Source: an uncultured Clostridia bacterium (lineage in GTDB: Bacteria > Bacillota > Clostridia > Lachnospirales > Anaerotignaceae). Taken from it: a stretch of DNA of 6,822 nt. The stretch lies in contig CATZIM010000094.1 in assembly GCA_958420075.1 (NCBI GenBank), forward strand, positions 1-6,822. The letters are read 5' to 3'. Of this stretch, positions 1 through 6,777 are shown in pieces. Both the position numbers and the translations under genes were made by a program. The notes under the pieces were generated by a model. The model worked only from the letters and a program-made list of their open reading frames with translations, made no database searches and had not been told where the DNA came from. Position 1 is the stretch's first letter. Each line of letters begins with the position of its first letter.

Positions 1-1183
1 CCAGTCTGGAAAGCTGGATGATATCCTGTACCATAGAAATCAATCTCTGTGCTTCTTCATAAATATTGTTTGCAAAGCGAGGTACATCTTCTGCTTTCAC
101 CATACCGTTTTTCATAATTTCCGCAAAACCAGAAATGCTGGTCAATGGTGTTTTCAATTCATGAGAAACATTTGCTGTAAATTCACGGCGCAGTTTTTCA
201 CGATCAGCCTTTTCTGTGTTATCAAACAGCAACAGTACTACACCTGCTACCAGACCATCTTCTGTGACAGGGTTTGCCAACAGCTGGTAACTTCTGCCAT
301 CACTTTCCATGGTCACTTCTTCGTGACTGCCTGCCAATGCAGCCGTAATGCAGCGTCTGAAACCTTCTGTACGGTTTAAAGCAAACACGTTTTCTTTTTC
401 AGGCACATGGTCTACGCCAAGCAAACGACGTGCGCCTTTGTTACAGGAAAGAACTTCGCCTTTTGCATCCAGGACCAACAGCCCTTCCTGCATATTTTCC
501 GTAATGGTTTCAAATTCACGCTGTCTGCGCTGACGATCCTGCATCTGTTTGTGGATAAGCTTATTCTGGACAGCAATACGACGCAGGAAAGGTGCCATTT
601 CATCATAAATTTCTGCCTGTTCCGGATGTTCCAGATCCACATTTTCCAAAGGTTTCACAATGCTCTTTGATGTTTTGCTTGCCAGGAAACCTGCCAGAAT
701 CAACGCAATCACAAGCACCAAAGCCAACAGCTGTGTCATAGAAAGGAAAATGCTCAGTGCGCTCAAGCTTGTAACAGACAAACGCAAAATTGTTCCATCA
801 CTCAGTTTGATGGCATAGTTTTCCGTTTTTTCTGCCAATGTGGTGGAGTAACGTGTGCTCTCACCTCTGCCTGTGTTCAAAGCCTCAACGACTTCTTCAC
901 GTTCCCCATGATTTTCCATCTGGGAAACATCAGCATAAGAATCAAACAGAACTGTCCCGTCTGTATCAATCCATGTAATTCTCTGGCTTTGTTTCGGCAA
1001 CTGTTCCAGATACGAAATGCCTTCCGTTTCCATGGCTTTTGCAATATAGACAGCGTCTGCATGCATCGCTTCTTTTGTCTGGTCACTGTTATAATCCCCT
1101 ACAAAAGCAACCAGAATGAAAGTGGATGCGATCAAAATCAACAGCGATACATTGAATATCGCACGAAAAATTCTCTTTGTCAT
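1..1183 (-). CDS. phoR: PhoR-type sensor histidine kinase, C-terminus cut by the window edge
   Basis: Membrane histidine kinase, most likely the phosphate sensor that phosphorylates the adjacent PhoP regulator. The 394 residues present show membrane helix 1 (about 8-28), an extracytoplasmic sensor domain (about 29-141, with DGTVLFDS at 75-82), helix 2 (about 145-168), a short HAMP-like linker (169-214), a PAS domain (about 220-320, MQEGLLVLD at 231-239) and the start of the HisKA domain. The H-box VSHELKTP gives the phospho-acceptor His341. The ATP-binding domain lies beyond position 1, so the gene is partial because of the window, not because it is broken. The ATG overlaps the response regulator stop as ATGA, and GGAGG sits 6 nt upstream inside the regulator's last codons. 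Having both an outer sensor domain and an inner PAS is the usual Firmicute PhoR plan. The PhoR assignment rests on domain order plus the pst neighbours; the ligand is inferred. Confidence 0.93.
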   Translation of the reverse strand, partial: MTKRIFRAIFNVSLLILIASTFILVAFVGDYNSDQTKEAMHADAVYIAKAMETEGISYLEQLPKQSQRITWIDTDGTVLFDSYADVSQMENHGEREEVVEALNTGRGESTRYSTTLAEKTENYAIKLSDGTILRLSVTSLSALSIFLSMTQLLALVLVIALILAGFLASKTSKSIVKPLENVDLEHPEQAEIYDEMAPFLRRIAVQNKLIHKQMQDRQRRQREFETITENMQEGLLVLDAKGEVLSCNKGARRLLGVDHVPEKENVFALNRTEGFRRCITAALAGSHEEVTMESDGRSYQLLANPVTEDGLVAGVVLLLFDNTEKADREKLRREFTANVSHELKTPLTSISGFAEIMKNGMVKAEDVPRFANNIYEEAQRLISMVQDIIQLSRL

Positions 1184-1860
1184 GGATTGCCTCCCATCTT
1201 ATACCCAATACCTCGTATGGTTTCAATGTATGTACCGCAATCGCCTAATTTTTGCCGCAGTGTCCGAATGTGCACATCCACTGTTCGGTTTTCCCCATCG
1301 AAATCATATCCCCAGATCTGATTGAGAAGTTGATCTCTTGTTAAAACCATGCCCCTGTTTTCCAACAGATAACAAAGCATATCAAACTCTTTTTTTGTCA
1401 GTGTAACAGCTTCTCCTTTTACAAAAACCTCATGACGCTTCCGATTTACCGTCAGATCGCCAATGACGTATCTGCTTTCCTGAGCAGGACGCAGATCTTC
1501 TGTTCTGCGCAGCAGTGCTTTCACCCTTGCCAGCAATTCCATCATGCCAAAGGGTTTGGATACATAATCGTCTGCACCGCTTTCCAGCCCCATAACTTTA
1601 TCATACTCACTGCCTTTTGCCGTCAGCATAATGACAGGAAGTTTTTTTGTATCTTCCCTTTGCCGCAGTTTCTGCAAAATCTGTATGCCATCTTCTTCCG
1701 GCAGCATAATATCCAGCAGTACCAAATCAGGCTTGCGTTTTTCCAACGCCTCCCAAAACAGGGAAGGTTTATCAAAGCCCTCTGCCTCTAATCCGGCTGT
1801 ATTGAATGTATATGCCACCAGTTCCCGAATGCTGTTATCATCTTCTACCAGATAAATCAT
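1180..1860 (-). CDS. phoP: PhoP/PhoB-type response regulator (OmpR family)
   Basis: Cytoplasmic transcription factor of 226 residues, normal for the OmpR/PhoB family. The receiver domain (1-115) has the acidic pair Asp7/Asp8, phospho-acceptor Asp50 in LLDIMLPEEDG, switch Thr80 and Lys102 in the KPF motif. The winged-helix DNA-binding domain (about 130-226) carries RTVDVHIRTLRQKLG (recognition helix) and ETIRGIGYKM (wing). When phosphorylated by the downstream kinase it should bind TTAACA-type Pho boxes such as those ahead of pstS. AAGGAG lies 11 nt before the ATG and overlaps the HD gene's stop codon, with GAGG 6 nt away. The gap to the HD gene is only 15 bp with no terminator, so it is probably read from the pst transcript. 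Its stop overlaps the kinase start. All catalytic residues are present. The name phoP rather than another OmpR member comes from context. Confidence 0.95.
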   Translation of the reverse strand: MIYLVEDDNSIRELVAYTFNTAGLEAEGFDKPSLFWEALEKRKPDLVLLDIMLPEEDGIQILQKLRQREDTKKLPVIMLTAKGSEYDKVMGLESGADDYVSKPFGMMELLARVKALLRRTEDLRPAQESRYVIGDLTVNRKRHEVFVKGEAVTLTKKEFDMLCYLLENRGMVLTRDQLLNQIWGYDFDGENRTVDVHIRTLRQKLGDCGTYIETIRGIGYKMGGNP

Positions 1861-1875
1861 CTACAGCCTCACTCC

Positions 1876-2535
1876 TTACATCAGAGAATTTTCATTAATC
1901 ATCAATTGAAACTTCAGTCCCAGTTTTTTTGCTGCTTTTCTGCACAGTGTCATACGTTCCAGAAAAATTTCAAAATAGTCCATAACGGAACTGTAATGGG
2001 TATCAACAGTCAATTTCAGTTTAATGAGCGTATGGGCTTCATTGATTTTCAAGACAGATTTTTCTACGGAATAGTTGACTCTGTCGTGGATATCAAAGGT
2101 TGATTTTTCCTGATTGCGCACGCGGGTTCTGCGTACGTCTGATTTATCTGCCAGAATCAGTGCTGCTGCAATGGCATTGACAGGAACACCATGACCTTCA
2201 TCGTGGTTCCCGATTGCTGTTACCACCGTTGCAATATCCTCTGCTGGCATACCCAGTTTATCCAGAATACGAAATGCCATAACAGCACCGCTTTGAGAGT
2301 GGTCTACACGATTGACCACATTGCCGATGTCATGCATGAATCCGGCAATCCGTGCCAATTCCACTTCATGTTCTGAATAGCCCAGTGTTTCCAGAATATA
2401 TTTTGCTGTTTCAGCCACTCTTGTCACATGGGCAAAGGAATGTTCCGTAAAGCCCAGTGCTGCCAGAGATTCATCTGCACACTGAATATAAGTGCGAATA
2501 TCCGCATTGTTTTTGATATCCTCAAATGTAATCAT
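1876..2535 (-). CDS. HD-domain metal-dependent phosphohydrolase of unknown substrate
   Basis: Soluble 219-residue protein with an HD-superfamily core. The metal ligand pattern is visible: His36 (in SFAHVTRVAETA), His68-Asp69 (GFMHDIGN), His79, His111 (in GNHDEGHG) and Asp130 (LILADKSD). The second-half histidines and the xHxE...G.P stretch recall HD-GYP proteins, but the classical GYP loop is missing and the HDIGK lysine is Asn72, so cyclic-di-GMP hydrolysis should not be assumed. The C-terminal part (about 145-219, rich in Lys and Arg, with MDYFEIFLERMTLCRKAAK) resembles nothing I can name. The ATG is 2 nt after the phoU stop, with a weak GGTGA ribosome site 8 nt upstream. The gene sits between phoU and phoP, so it is expected to be co-expressed during phosphate starvation. 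A nucleotide or second-messenger phosphatase is plausible, but the substrate is unknown. Domain call is firm; role is not. Confidence 0.88.
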   Translation of the reverse strand: MITFEDIKNNADIRTYIQCADESLAALGFTEHSFAHVTRVAETAKYILETLGYSEHEVELARIAGFMHDIGNVVNRVDHSQSGAVMAFRILDKLGMPAEDIATVVTAIGNHDEGHGVPVNAIAAALILADKSDVRRTRVRNQEKSTFDIHDRVNYSVEKSVLKINEAHTLIKLKLTVDTHYSSVMDYFEIFLERMTLCRKAAKKLGLKFQLMINENSLM

Positions 2536-2537
2536 AT

Positions 2538-3197
2538 TTATTCACCATCCATTTCTCCATGGATGCCTGTGATGGAATATTCAACCCATTCTGCGATGTT
2601 GGTAGCATGGTCCGCAACTCTTTCCAGATATTTTGCAATCATCAGCAGGTCGATATAAACTTCGCCGTTTGTGCCGTCTGCGGCAATCTGCTCAATGATT
2701 TCTCCGCGGATTTTGGAAAACAGGTTATCCACAACATCATCATAAGCGATGACTTTGTGTGCCAGATCCAAATCAGCTTTTACGAAAGAATCTACACTCT
2801 GTGTAACCATTTTCACAGCTTCTTCAGACATGGAACGAATATGCAGAGAACTGGACATTTCCAGTCTTTTATCATGCATCTGTTCTGTCAGTTCCACAAT
2901 ATCTGCTGCCTGATCGCCGATTCTTTCCATATCGGAAATCATTTTCAAAGCAGAAGAAATGGTTCTCAAATCTCTTGCAACAGGCTGCTGCTGCAGCAGC
3001 AGACGCATACACAATGCTTCAATATCCCGTTCTTTTCGGTCAATTTCACCATCTTTTTCCAACACAACAGGCACCAGACTACGATCCCGATCAAAAAGGG
3101 ATTTCAGTGCCAATGTAATGGCTTCCTCACACAAAGCCCCCATTGTAATCAGCTCCACATGCAGCTGTTCCAACTGTTCATCAAATCTTGTACGCAT
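2538..3197 (-). CDS. phoU: Phosphate signalling adaptor PhoU
   Basis: Cytoplasmic adaptor that links the Pst transporter to the PhoR kinase and keeps the Pho response off when phosphate is plentiful. At 219 residues it has the usual size and is built of two all-helical repeats. Each repeat carries the family's metal-cluster signature: DMERIGDQAADI (89-100, Glu91, Asp95) and YLERVADHATNI (190-201, Glu192, Asp196). The family stretch LLLQQQPVARDLR is at 66-78. The chosen ATG has GGGGAGG 10 nt upstream and lies 1 nt after the pstB stop. An in-frame start at 3290 would add 31 residues overlapping pstB that do not look like PhoU, so it is rejected. Position straight after pstB is the conserved family arrangement. 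Confidence 0.96.
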   Translation of the reverse strand: MRTRFDEQLEQLHVELITMGALCEEAITLALKSLFDRDRSLVPVVLEKDGEIDRKERDIEALCMRLLLQQQPVARDLRTISSALKMISDMERIGDQAADIVELTEQMHDKRLEMSSSLHIRSMSEEAVKMVTQSVDSFVKADLDLAHKVIAYDDVVDNLFSKIRGEIIEQIAADGTNGEVYIDLLMIAKYLERVADHATNIAEWVEYSITGIHGEMDGE

Positions 3198-3198
3198 A

Positions 3199-3954
3199 TC
3201 AACCAAACCTCCCCGTAATATAATCTTCTGTGCGTTTGTCCTTAGGCATGGAGAAGATCTGTTCGGTATCTCCATACTCAACGACTTCACCCAGCAGGAA
3301 AAACGCCGTTTTATCAGAAATACGGGCAGCCTGCTGCATATTATGTGTTACCATAATAATAGTGTACTCTTTTTTCAATTCCACTGCAAGTTCTTCAATA
3401 CGGGAAGTGGAAATAGGGTCCAGAGCAGATGTAGGCTCGTCCATGAGCAGAACTTCCGGCTGAACAGCCAAAGCTCTTGCGATGCAAAGACGCTGCTGCT
3501 GACCACCACTCATGCCCAGTGCATTTTTCTTCAGACGATCTTTTACTTCGTCCCAAATCGCTGCATCACGCAGTGCCTTTTCTACAATTTCATCCAGTTT
3601 CACTTTAGAACGAATGCCATGTGTTCTAGGGCCGTAGGCAACATTATCATAAATACTCATAGGGAACGGATTGGGTTTCTGGAAAACCATACCTACCCGT
3701 TTACGCAGGTGGTTCAGATCCATGTTACCATAAATATCTTCCCCATCCAGCAGGACTTTCCCTGTGATGCGGCAGCCTTCTACCAAGTCATTCATTCTGT
3801 TCAGGGATTTCAGCAATGTAGATTTACCACAGCCGGAAGGTCCGATAAATGCTGTGATATCCCCTTCTGTAATATTCAAATTGATGTTTTTCAAGGCTTT
3901 GAAATCGCCATAAAACAAATCCAGATTGGAAATTTCAAATTTATTCATACTCAA
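3199..3954 (-). CDS. pstB: Phosphate ABC transporter ATP-binding protein PstB
   Basis: ATPase that energises phosphate import, docking on PstA and PstC at the inner face of the membrane. The 251-residue length is typical. Visible motifs in order: aromatic Tyr15, Walker [10 protein letters not shown] (38-46), Q-loop FQKPNPFP (91-98, Gln92), ABC signature MSGGQQQR (148-155), Walker B LLMDEP (169-174, catalytic Glu173), D-loop SALD (176-179) and switch His204 (VTHN). The run KPNPFP.SI.DN is characteristic of PstB among ABC ATPases. The start is TTG at 3954: AGGAG lies 7 nt upstream, whereas the next in-frame ATG (3948) would be 13 nt away. That TTG overlaps the pstA stop as TTGA, so translation is probably coupled. 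The signature begins with Met148 where Leu is usual, a conservative change. All residues needed for ATP hydrolysis are present. Confidence 0.97.
   Translation of the reverse strand: MSMNKFEISNLDLFYGDFKALKNINLNITEGDITAFIGPSGCGKSTLLKSLNRMNDLVEGCRITGKVLLDGEDIYGNMDLNHLRKRVGMVFQKPNPFPMSIYDNVAYGPRTHGIRSKVKLDEIVEKALRDAAIWDEVKDRLKKNALGMSGGQQQRLCIARALAVQPEVLLMDEPTSALDPISTSRIEELAVELKKEYTIIMVTHNMQQAARISDKTAFFLLGEVVEYGDTEQIFSMPKDKRTEDYITGRFG
3208..3214 (-). promoter_or_regulatory. Ribosome site of phoU inside the pstB end
   Basis: GGGGAGG lies 10 nt before ATG 3197 and within the last codons of pstB (TGRFG then stop). It settles the 219-residue start of phoU over the longer in-frame start at 3290. Confidence 0.8.
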
Positions 3955-4820
3955 TCTTTCACTCCTACCTTTTTCGCAATCAATCCAGACAATGCATTGA
4001 TACCGATAACAACTACCAGCAGTACGACCGCTGTTGCATACGCCTGATCCATGTACAGACCTTCATTCAGCAGTGCGTACATATGAACTGCCAGTGTACG
4101 GCCGGAGGACATGAGACCATCCGCAACCTTTGTGGCTGTACCTGCGGGATACAGCAGTGCAGCTGTTTCACCGACGATTCTGCCGACTGCCAGGATGACA
4201 CCTGCCAGAATCCCAGGAATCGCAGAAGGAAGTACAATACGGAATACGGTACGCAGCTTGCCTGCACCCAGACCGAAACTGCCTTCACGATACAAGTCAG
4301 GCACCGCAATGAGGGCTTCTTCTGTTGTACGCATAATCAAAGGCAAAATCATGATTGCCAGTGTCAGCGCACCACCCAGAATGGTATAGCTCCATTCCAG
4401 GAAGATATTAAAGAACAGATAACCAAACAAACCATATACAATGGAAGGAATACCTGACAGTGTTTCTGTTGTAATACGCACAATGGAAACTAGCTTATTC
4501 CCACGTTTTGCATATTCTACCAGGTAAATGGCGGAGCAAATACCTACTGGCAGTGCAAACAGCAAAGATAATGCTGTAATAATCAGTGTATTGATGATTG
4601 CCGGCATCATAGAAACGTTCTCAGTTGTATATTCCCATTCAAAAAGTTCAGGACTCAGATTGGGAATCCCTTTAATCAGAATATAAGCAATCAGTGCAAT
4701 CAATACGGTTAATGTAATCACCGCTGAAATCACAACCAGTAAAAACAGGATTGCGGAAAGCGGATGTTTGCGATAGCTTTTCAGTCTCTGTAAAGCTGAT
4801 TCTTTATTTATTGCTTCCAT
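3951..4820 (-). CDS. pstA: Phosphate ABC transporter permease PstA
   Basis: Integral membrane permease, partner of PstC in the phosphate channel. With the ATG at 4820 it has 289 residues. Six membrane helices are visible at roughly 22-50, 73-100, 112-139, 145-165, 200-222 and 262-284. The cytoplasmic coupling loop that contacts PstB runs about 168-198 ([20 protein letters not shown]), followed by [20 protein letters not shown], typical of the PstA/PstC family. The start choice rests on AGGAGG 8 nt before the ATG; a TTG one codon upstream would leave only 5 nt. The ATG overlaps the pstC stop by one base (TGATG). The N-terminus is rich in Lys and Arg before helix 1, consistent with a cytoplasmic start. 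PstA is told from PstC by sequence character and by order after pstC. Confidence 0.95.
   Translation of the reverse strand: MEAINKESALQRLKSYRKHPLSAILFLLVVISAVITLTVLIALIAYILIKGIPNLSPELFEWEYTTENVSMMPAIINTLIITALSLLFALPVGICSAIYLVEYAKRGNKLVSIVRITTETLSGIPSIVYGLFGYLFFNIFLEWSYTILGGALTLAIMILPLIMRTTEEALIAVPDLYREGSFGLGAGKLRTVFRIVLPSAIPGILAGVILAVGRIVGETAALLYPAGTATKVADGLMSSGRTLAVHMYALLNEGLYMDQAYATAVVLLVVVIGINALSGLIAKKVGVKD
3962..3966 (-). promoter_or_regulatory. Ribosome site that selects the TTG start of pstB
   Basis: AGGAG lies 7 nt upstream of TTG at 3954 and 13 nt upstream of the ATG at 3948, so it favours the TTG. The site is inside the last codons of pstA (GVKD then stop), which couples the two genes. 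Confidence 0.75.
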
Positions 4821-5659
4821 CAATGATTCCTCCTTTTCAATGCGGAGAAGGACAAGTTAATAATCAAAATGAATACGAACAGGACTACGCCGGTACCCAA
4901 CAGTGCCTCTCGATGCAGGTCTGTTGCGTAACCCATTTCCATTACGATATTTGCTGTCAATGTACGTACGCCGCTGAAGATGCTCTTTGGCATTACCGTG
5001 TTGTTGCTGGCAACCATGATAACCGCCATGGTTTCCCCAATGGCACGGCCAACACCCAAGATAACACCTGCCAAAATCCCCTGTTTTGCCGCAGGCATAA
5101 CTGCGAAGAATACGCTTCTTTCATGGGTTGCACCCAGTGCCAGAGAGCCTTCGTAGTAGGAATTAGGCACCGCGCGAATGGCGGATTCAGAAACGCCGAT
5201 AACCGTGGGCAGGATCATAATACCCAGCAAAATGGAGGCAGTCAAGATACCTTTACCATTTGTACCTGTCAAGTCCTGCATGATAGGTACGATTACAACC
5301 AGACCAAAGAAACCATATACAATGGAAGGAATCCCCGCAAGCAGAGAAACCGCTGGCTTTACAATTTTATATAATTTATCAGGACAGAATCTTGCAAGAA
5401 AAATAGCACACAGAATCCCCATAGGAACACCGATGATAACCGCTCCGGCTGTAACATAAATACTGCCGATGATCATGGGGAAAATTCCATAGATGTTATT
5501 GGAGGGTTTCCATGTTTGACCAAACAGGAACTCCGTTATACCGATTTTATGAATTGCAGGCACACCATTGGCAAACAGGAAGATACAGATCAGTGCGACT
5601 GCCAGAATGGACATGCACGCTGCCAACAGGAAAACAACTTTCATTACGCCTTCTTTCAT
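4820..5659 (-). CDS. pstC: Phosphate ABC transporter permease PstC
   Basis: Integral membrane permease pairing with PstA. It has 279 residues, slightly short because the cytoplasmic leader before helix 1 is only a few residues (MKEGVMK). Helices are visible at about 7-30, 59-90, 100-127, 137-158, 194-217 and 252-273. The family stretch between helices 1 and 2 (GITEFLFGQTWKPS, 40-53) and NIYGIFPMIIGS (55-66) mark it as PstC. The coupling loop is SESAIRAVPNSYYEGSLALG (157-176), followed by [25 protein letters not shown] lies 8 nt before the ATG. The codons for Arg-Arg near the C-terminus double as the ribosome site for pstA. It follows pstS after a 99-bp gap that contains a strong hairpin. Confidence 0.95.
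   Translation of the reverse strand: MKEGVMKVVFLLAACMSILAVALICIFLFANGVPAIHKIGITEFLFGQTWKPSNNIYGIFPMIIGSIYVTAGAVIIGVPMGILCAIFLARFCPDKLYKIVKPAVSLLAGIPSIVYGFFGLVVIVPIMQDLTGTNGKGILTASILLGIMILPTVIGVSESAIRAVPNSYYEGSLALGATHERSVFFAVMPAAKQGILAGVILGVGRAIGETMAVIMVASNNTVMPKSIFSGVRTLTANIVMEMGYATDLHREALLGTGVVLFVFILIINLSFSALKRRNH
4829..4834 (-). promoter_or_regulatory. Ribosome site of pstA inside the pstC end
   Basis: A perfect AGGAGG lies 8 nt before ATG 4820 and 5 nt before TTG 4823, favouring the ATG. It is read in pstC as two arginine codons close to the C-terminus. Confidence 0.8.
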
Positions 5660-5688
5660 TGGTATTTCTCCTCTCCTTTCCTCTTTTC

Positions 5689-5724
5689 AAAAGTTATGCC
5701 GAAAGGATTCTCTTTCGGCATAAC
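5689..5724 (-). terminator. Perfect 13-bp hairpin after pstS, partial terminator or mRNA stabiliser
   Basis: GTTATGCCGAAAG (5693-5705) and its exact complement (5712-5724) flank a 6-nt loop. On the minus strand the stem is followed by TTTT (5692-5689) and then a purine-rich stretch, so the U-tract is short. It lies 34 nt past the pstS stop and 33 nt before pstC, with no promoter I can recognise between them. The best reading is a leaky terminator or 3'-protecting hairpin that gives more pstS than pstCAB protein, as binding-protein genes usually need. A full terminator is less likely because pstC would then lack a promoter. Confidence 0.7.
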
Positions 5725-5758
5725 ACATTCCTTCTCTTTTCACTTTTTCTTTTGTTGA

Positions 5759-6649
5759 TTAAGCAACTTCAGACCAATCTGTTGTTGCACCTGTGAAGAT
5801 TGCTTTTACTGTATCGCTTGTCATATCGCTTACTGTGTTTTCCTGGTTTACGATCACTGCAATACCATCCATTGCGATAACTGTGGGCTGCAAACCATTT
5901 GCCAGTTCGCTGTCTTTCAGTTCTCTAGAAGCCATACCGATATCACATGTACCTTCTGCTACGGAAGTCATACCTGTTGTGGAGTCGTTCTGCTGTACTT
6001 CGATTGTTACATCGGGGTTCAGAGCAATGTATGCTTCTTTCAGTTTTTCCATAACGGGTGTGATGGAAGAAGAACCTACAACAACGATTTTGCCGCTCAT
6101 GCCGGATGCTGTGTAAGCGCCTGCGCTGCCCTGGCTGATGCAATCGTTTTCTTCAACAACTGCCTGACCTTCGTCACTCATGATGAATGTGATAAAGTCG
6201 CTTGCTACTTCAGAAACATCTGCTTTTGTTGCGATGTTGAAAGGACGAGCTACTTTGTAAGTACCGTTTTTGATGTTTTCTGCTGTTGCTTCAGCGCCAT
6301 CAATTTTCAGTGCTTTTACGCTGTCATCCAAAGAACCCAGGGAGATGTAACCGATTGCATTGGGGTTGCCTGCTACGGTTGTCATCATAACAGCTGTGCT
6401 GTTTGTGATTTCCGCCATTTCTGTTGTCATATCAACTTTTTCGCCTGCATCATTTTTTTCTTCGATGCCGAAAAGTTCAATAAAAGCACCTCTTGTACCG
6501 GAACCATCTTCTCTGGAAACTACGGAAATGGCACCGCTTGTTGCAGCTGCATCGCCGCCTTCTGCTGGTTCTTCACTACCACCGCCGCAGCCTGTCAGTG
6601 CTGCCACAGACATCATCATTGCCAAACCAAGTGCTAAAAATTTCTTCAT
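5759..6649 (-). CDS. pstS: Phosphate-binding lipoprotein PstS with swapped (circularly permuted) halves
   Basis: Extracytoplasmic phosphate receptor for the Pst importer, anchored by lipid. Signal peptide 1-20 ends in lipobox LTGC with Cys21 as the lipidation site; a low-complexity linker (22-38) follows. The body has all PstS landmarks but in altered order. Residues 39-171 correspond to the second half of a normal PstS: SREDGSGTR phosphate loop (45-53), NAIGYISLGSL (97-107), and FITFIMSDEGQ near the usual C-terminus (152-162). A Ser/Gly/Ala linker (172-185) leads into the usual first half: GKIVVVGSSSITPV (186-199), NDSTTGMT (221-228), CDIGMASREL (235-244), DGIAVIVN (261-268) and IFTG..TDWSEV (284-295), where the protein stops. 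All expected phosphate-contact segments are present once. The ATG has AAAGGAGAG 9 nt upstream. An in-frame ATG at 6697 lies in the -10 box and is rejected. Length 296 is near normal, arguing against truncation. Confidence 0.93.
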   Translation of the reverse strand: MKKFLALGLAMMMSVAALTGCGGGSEEPAEGGDAAATSGAISVVSREDGSGTRGAFIELFGIEEKNDAGEKVDMTTEMAEITNSTAVMMTTVAGNPNAIGYISLGSLDDSVKALKIDGAEATAENIKNGTYKVARPFNIATKADVSEVASDFITFIMSDEGQAVVEENDCISQGSAGAYTASGMSGKIVVVGSSSITPVMEKLKEAYIALNPDVTIEVQQNDSTTGMTSVAEGTCDIGMASRELKDSELANGLQPTVIAMDGIAVIVNQENTVSDMTSDTVKAIFTGATTDWSEVA

Positions 6650-6658
6650 AATATTTTT

Positions 6659-6667
6659 CTCTCCTTT
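6659..6667 (-). promoter_or_regulatory. Ribosome site of pstS
   Basis: AAAGGAGAG with a 9-nt spacer to ATG 6649. It fixes the start at the signal-peptide Met rather than the upstream in-frame ATG at 6697. Confidence 0.8.
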
Positions 6668-6695
6668 TGTTTCTTCTTTCCTTGTTTGCAAATTC

Positions 6696-6701
6696 ATAAT
6701 A
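6696..6701 (-). promoter_or_regulatory. -10 element of the pst operon promoter
   Basis: TATTAT differs from TATAAT at one base and lies 9 nt after the last Pho half-site. The hexamer 17 nt upstream (TATTTG) is a poor -35, as expected of an activator-dependent promoter. Transcription would start near 6689, leaving a leader of about 40 nt. Confidence 0.68.
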
Positions 6702-6710
6702 CAGTTCTTA

Positions 6711-6750
6711 CGTTAAATCAAATATCTTGTTTATGTTAAATCTATGTTAA
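6711..6750 (-). promoter_or_regulatory. Pho box: PhoP-binding direct repeats upstream of pstS
   Basis: Read on the minus strand, TTAACA at 6750-6745 and TTAACA at 6739-6734 are exact copies 11 bp apart (5-nt spacer). A degenerate AAGATA at 6728-6723 keeps the 11-bp phase, and TTAACG at 6716-6711 follows 12 bp on. Four half-sites on one helix face with about one-turn spacing match the known Firmicute PhoP target. The last copy falls in the -35 area of the promoter, the normal position for PhoP activation. Binding by the PhoP encoded in this window is inferred. Confidence 0.82.
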
Positions 6751-6777
6751 ATGCCAAGTTTTATTCCTGTGAAAAAG

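Noticed and set aside
1..1183. Sensor kinase as a naturally truncated protein lacking its ATPase domain
   Set aside because: The reading frame is still open at position 1 of the window, so the missing domain is simply outside it.
1876..2535. HD protein as a cyclic-di-GMP phosphodiesterase (HD-GYP)
   Set aside because: The spacing after the HD pair is too short, the GYP loop is missing and the HDIGK lysine is Asn, so only the broad HD-superfamily call is supported.
2985..3002. Perfect 18-bp palindrome CTGCTGCTGCAGCAGCAG
   Set aside because: It is explained by the phoU codons for LLLQQQ, a conserved stretch of the family, and it sits in mid-gene with no promoter nearby.
3198..3290. Longer phoU start at 3290
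   Set aside because: The extra 31 residues overlap pstB and do not resemble PhoU, while ATG 3197 has a strong ribosome site and matches the family's N-terminus.
2959..4047. Plus-strand open frame of 362 codons antisense to phoU, pstB and the end of pstA
   Set aside because: It lies opposite three well-supported genes, has no family motifs, is rich in Ser, Cys, Phe and His as expected from reading the complement of real genes, and has no convincing ribosome site.
5759..6649. PstS as a truncated or frameshifted pseudogene
   Set aside because: All conserved segments of a complete PstS are present once in one open frame, the length is normal, and the 99 bp downstream holds no remnant of a second copy.
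6650..6697. Longer pstS start at 6697
   Set aside because: Its ATG falls within the -10 box, so the mRNA would not contain it, and it would place 16 charged residues before the lipoprotein signal peptide.
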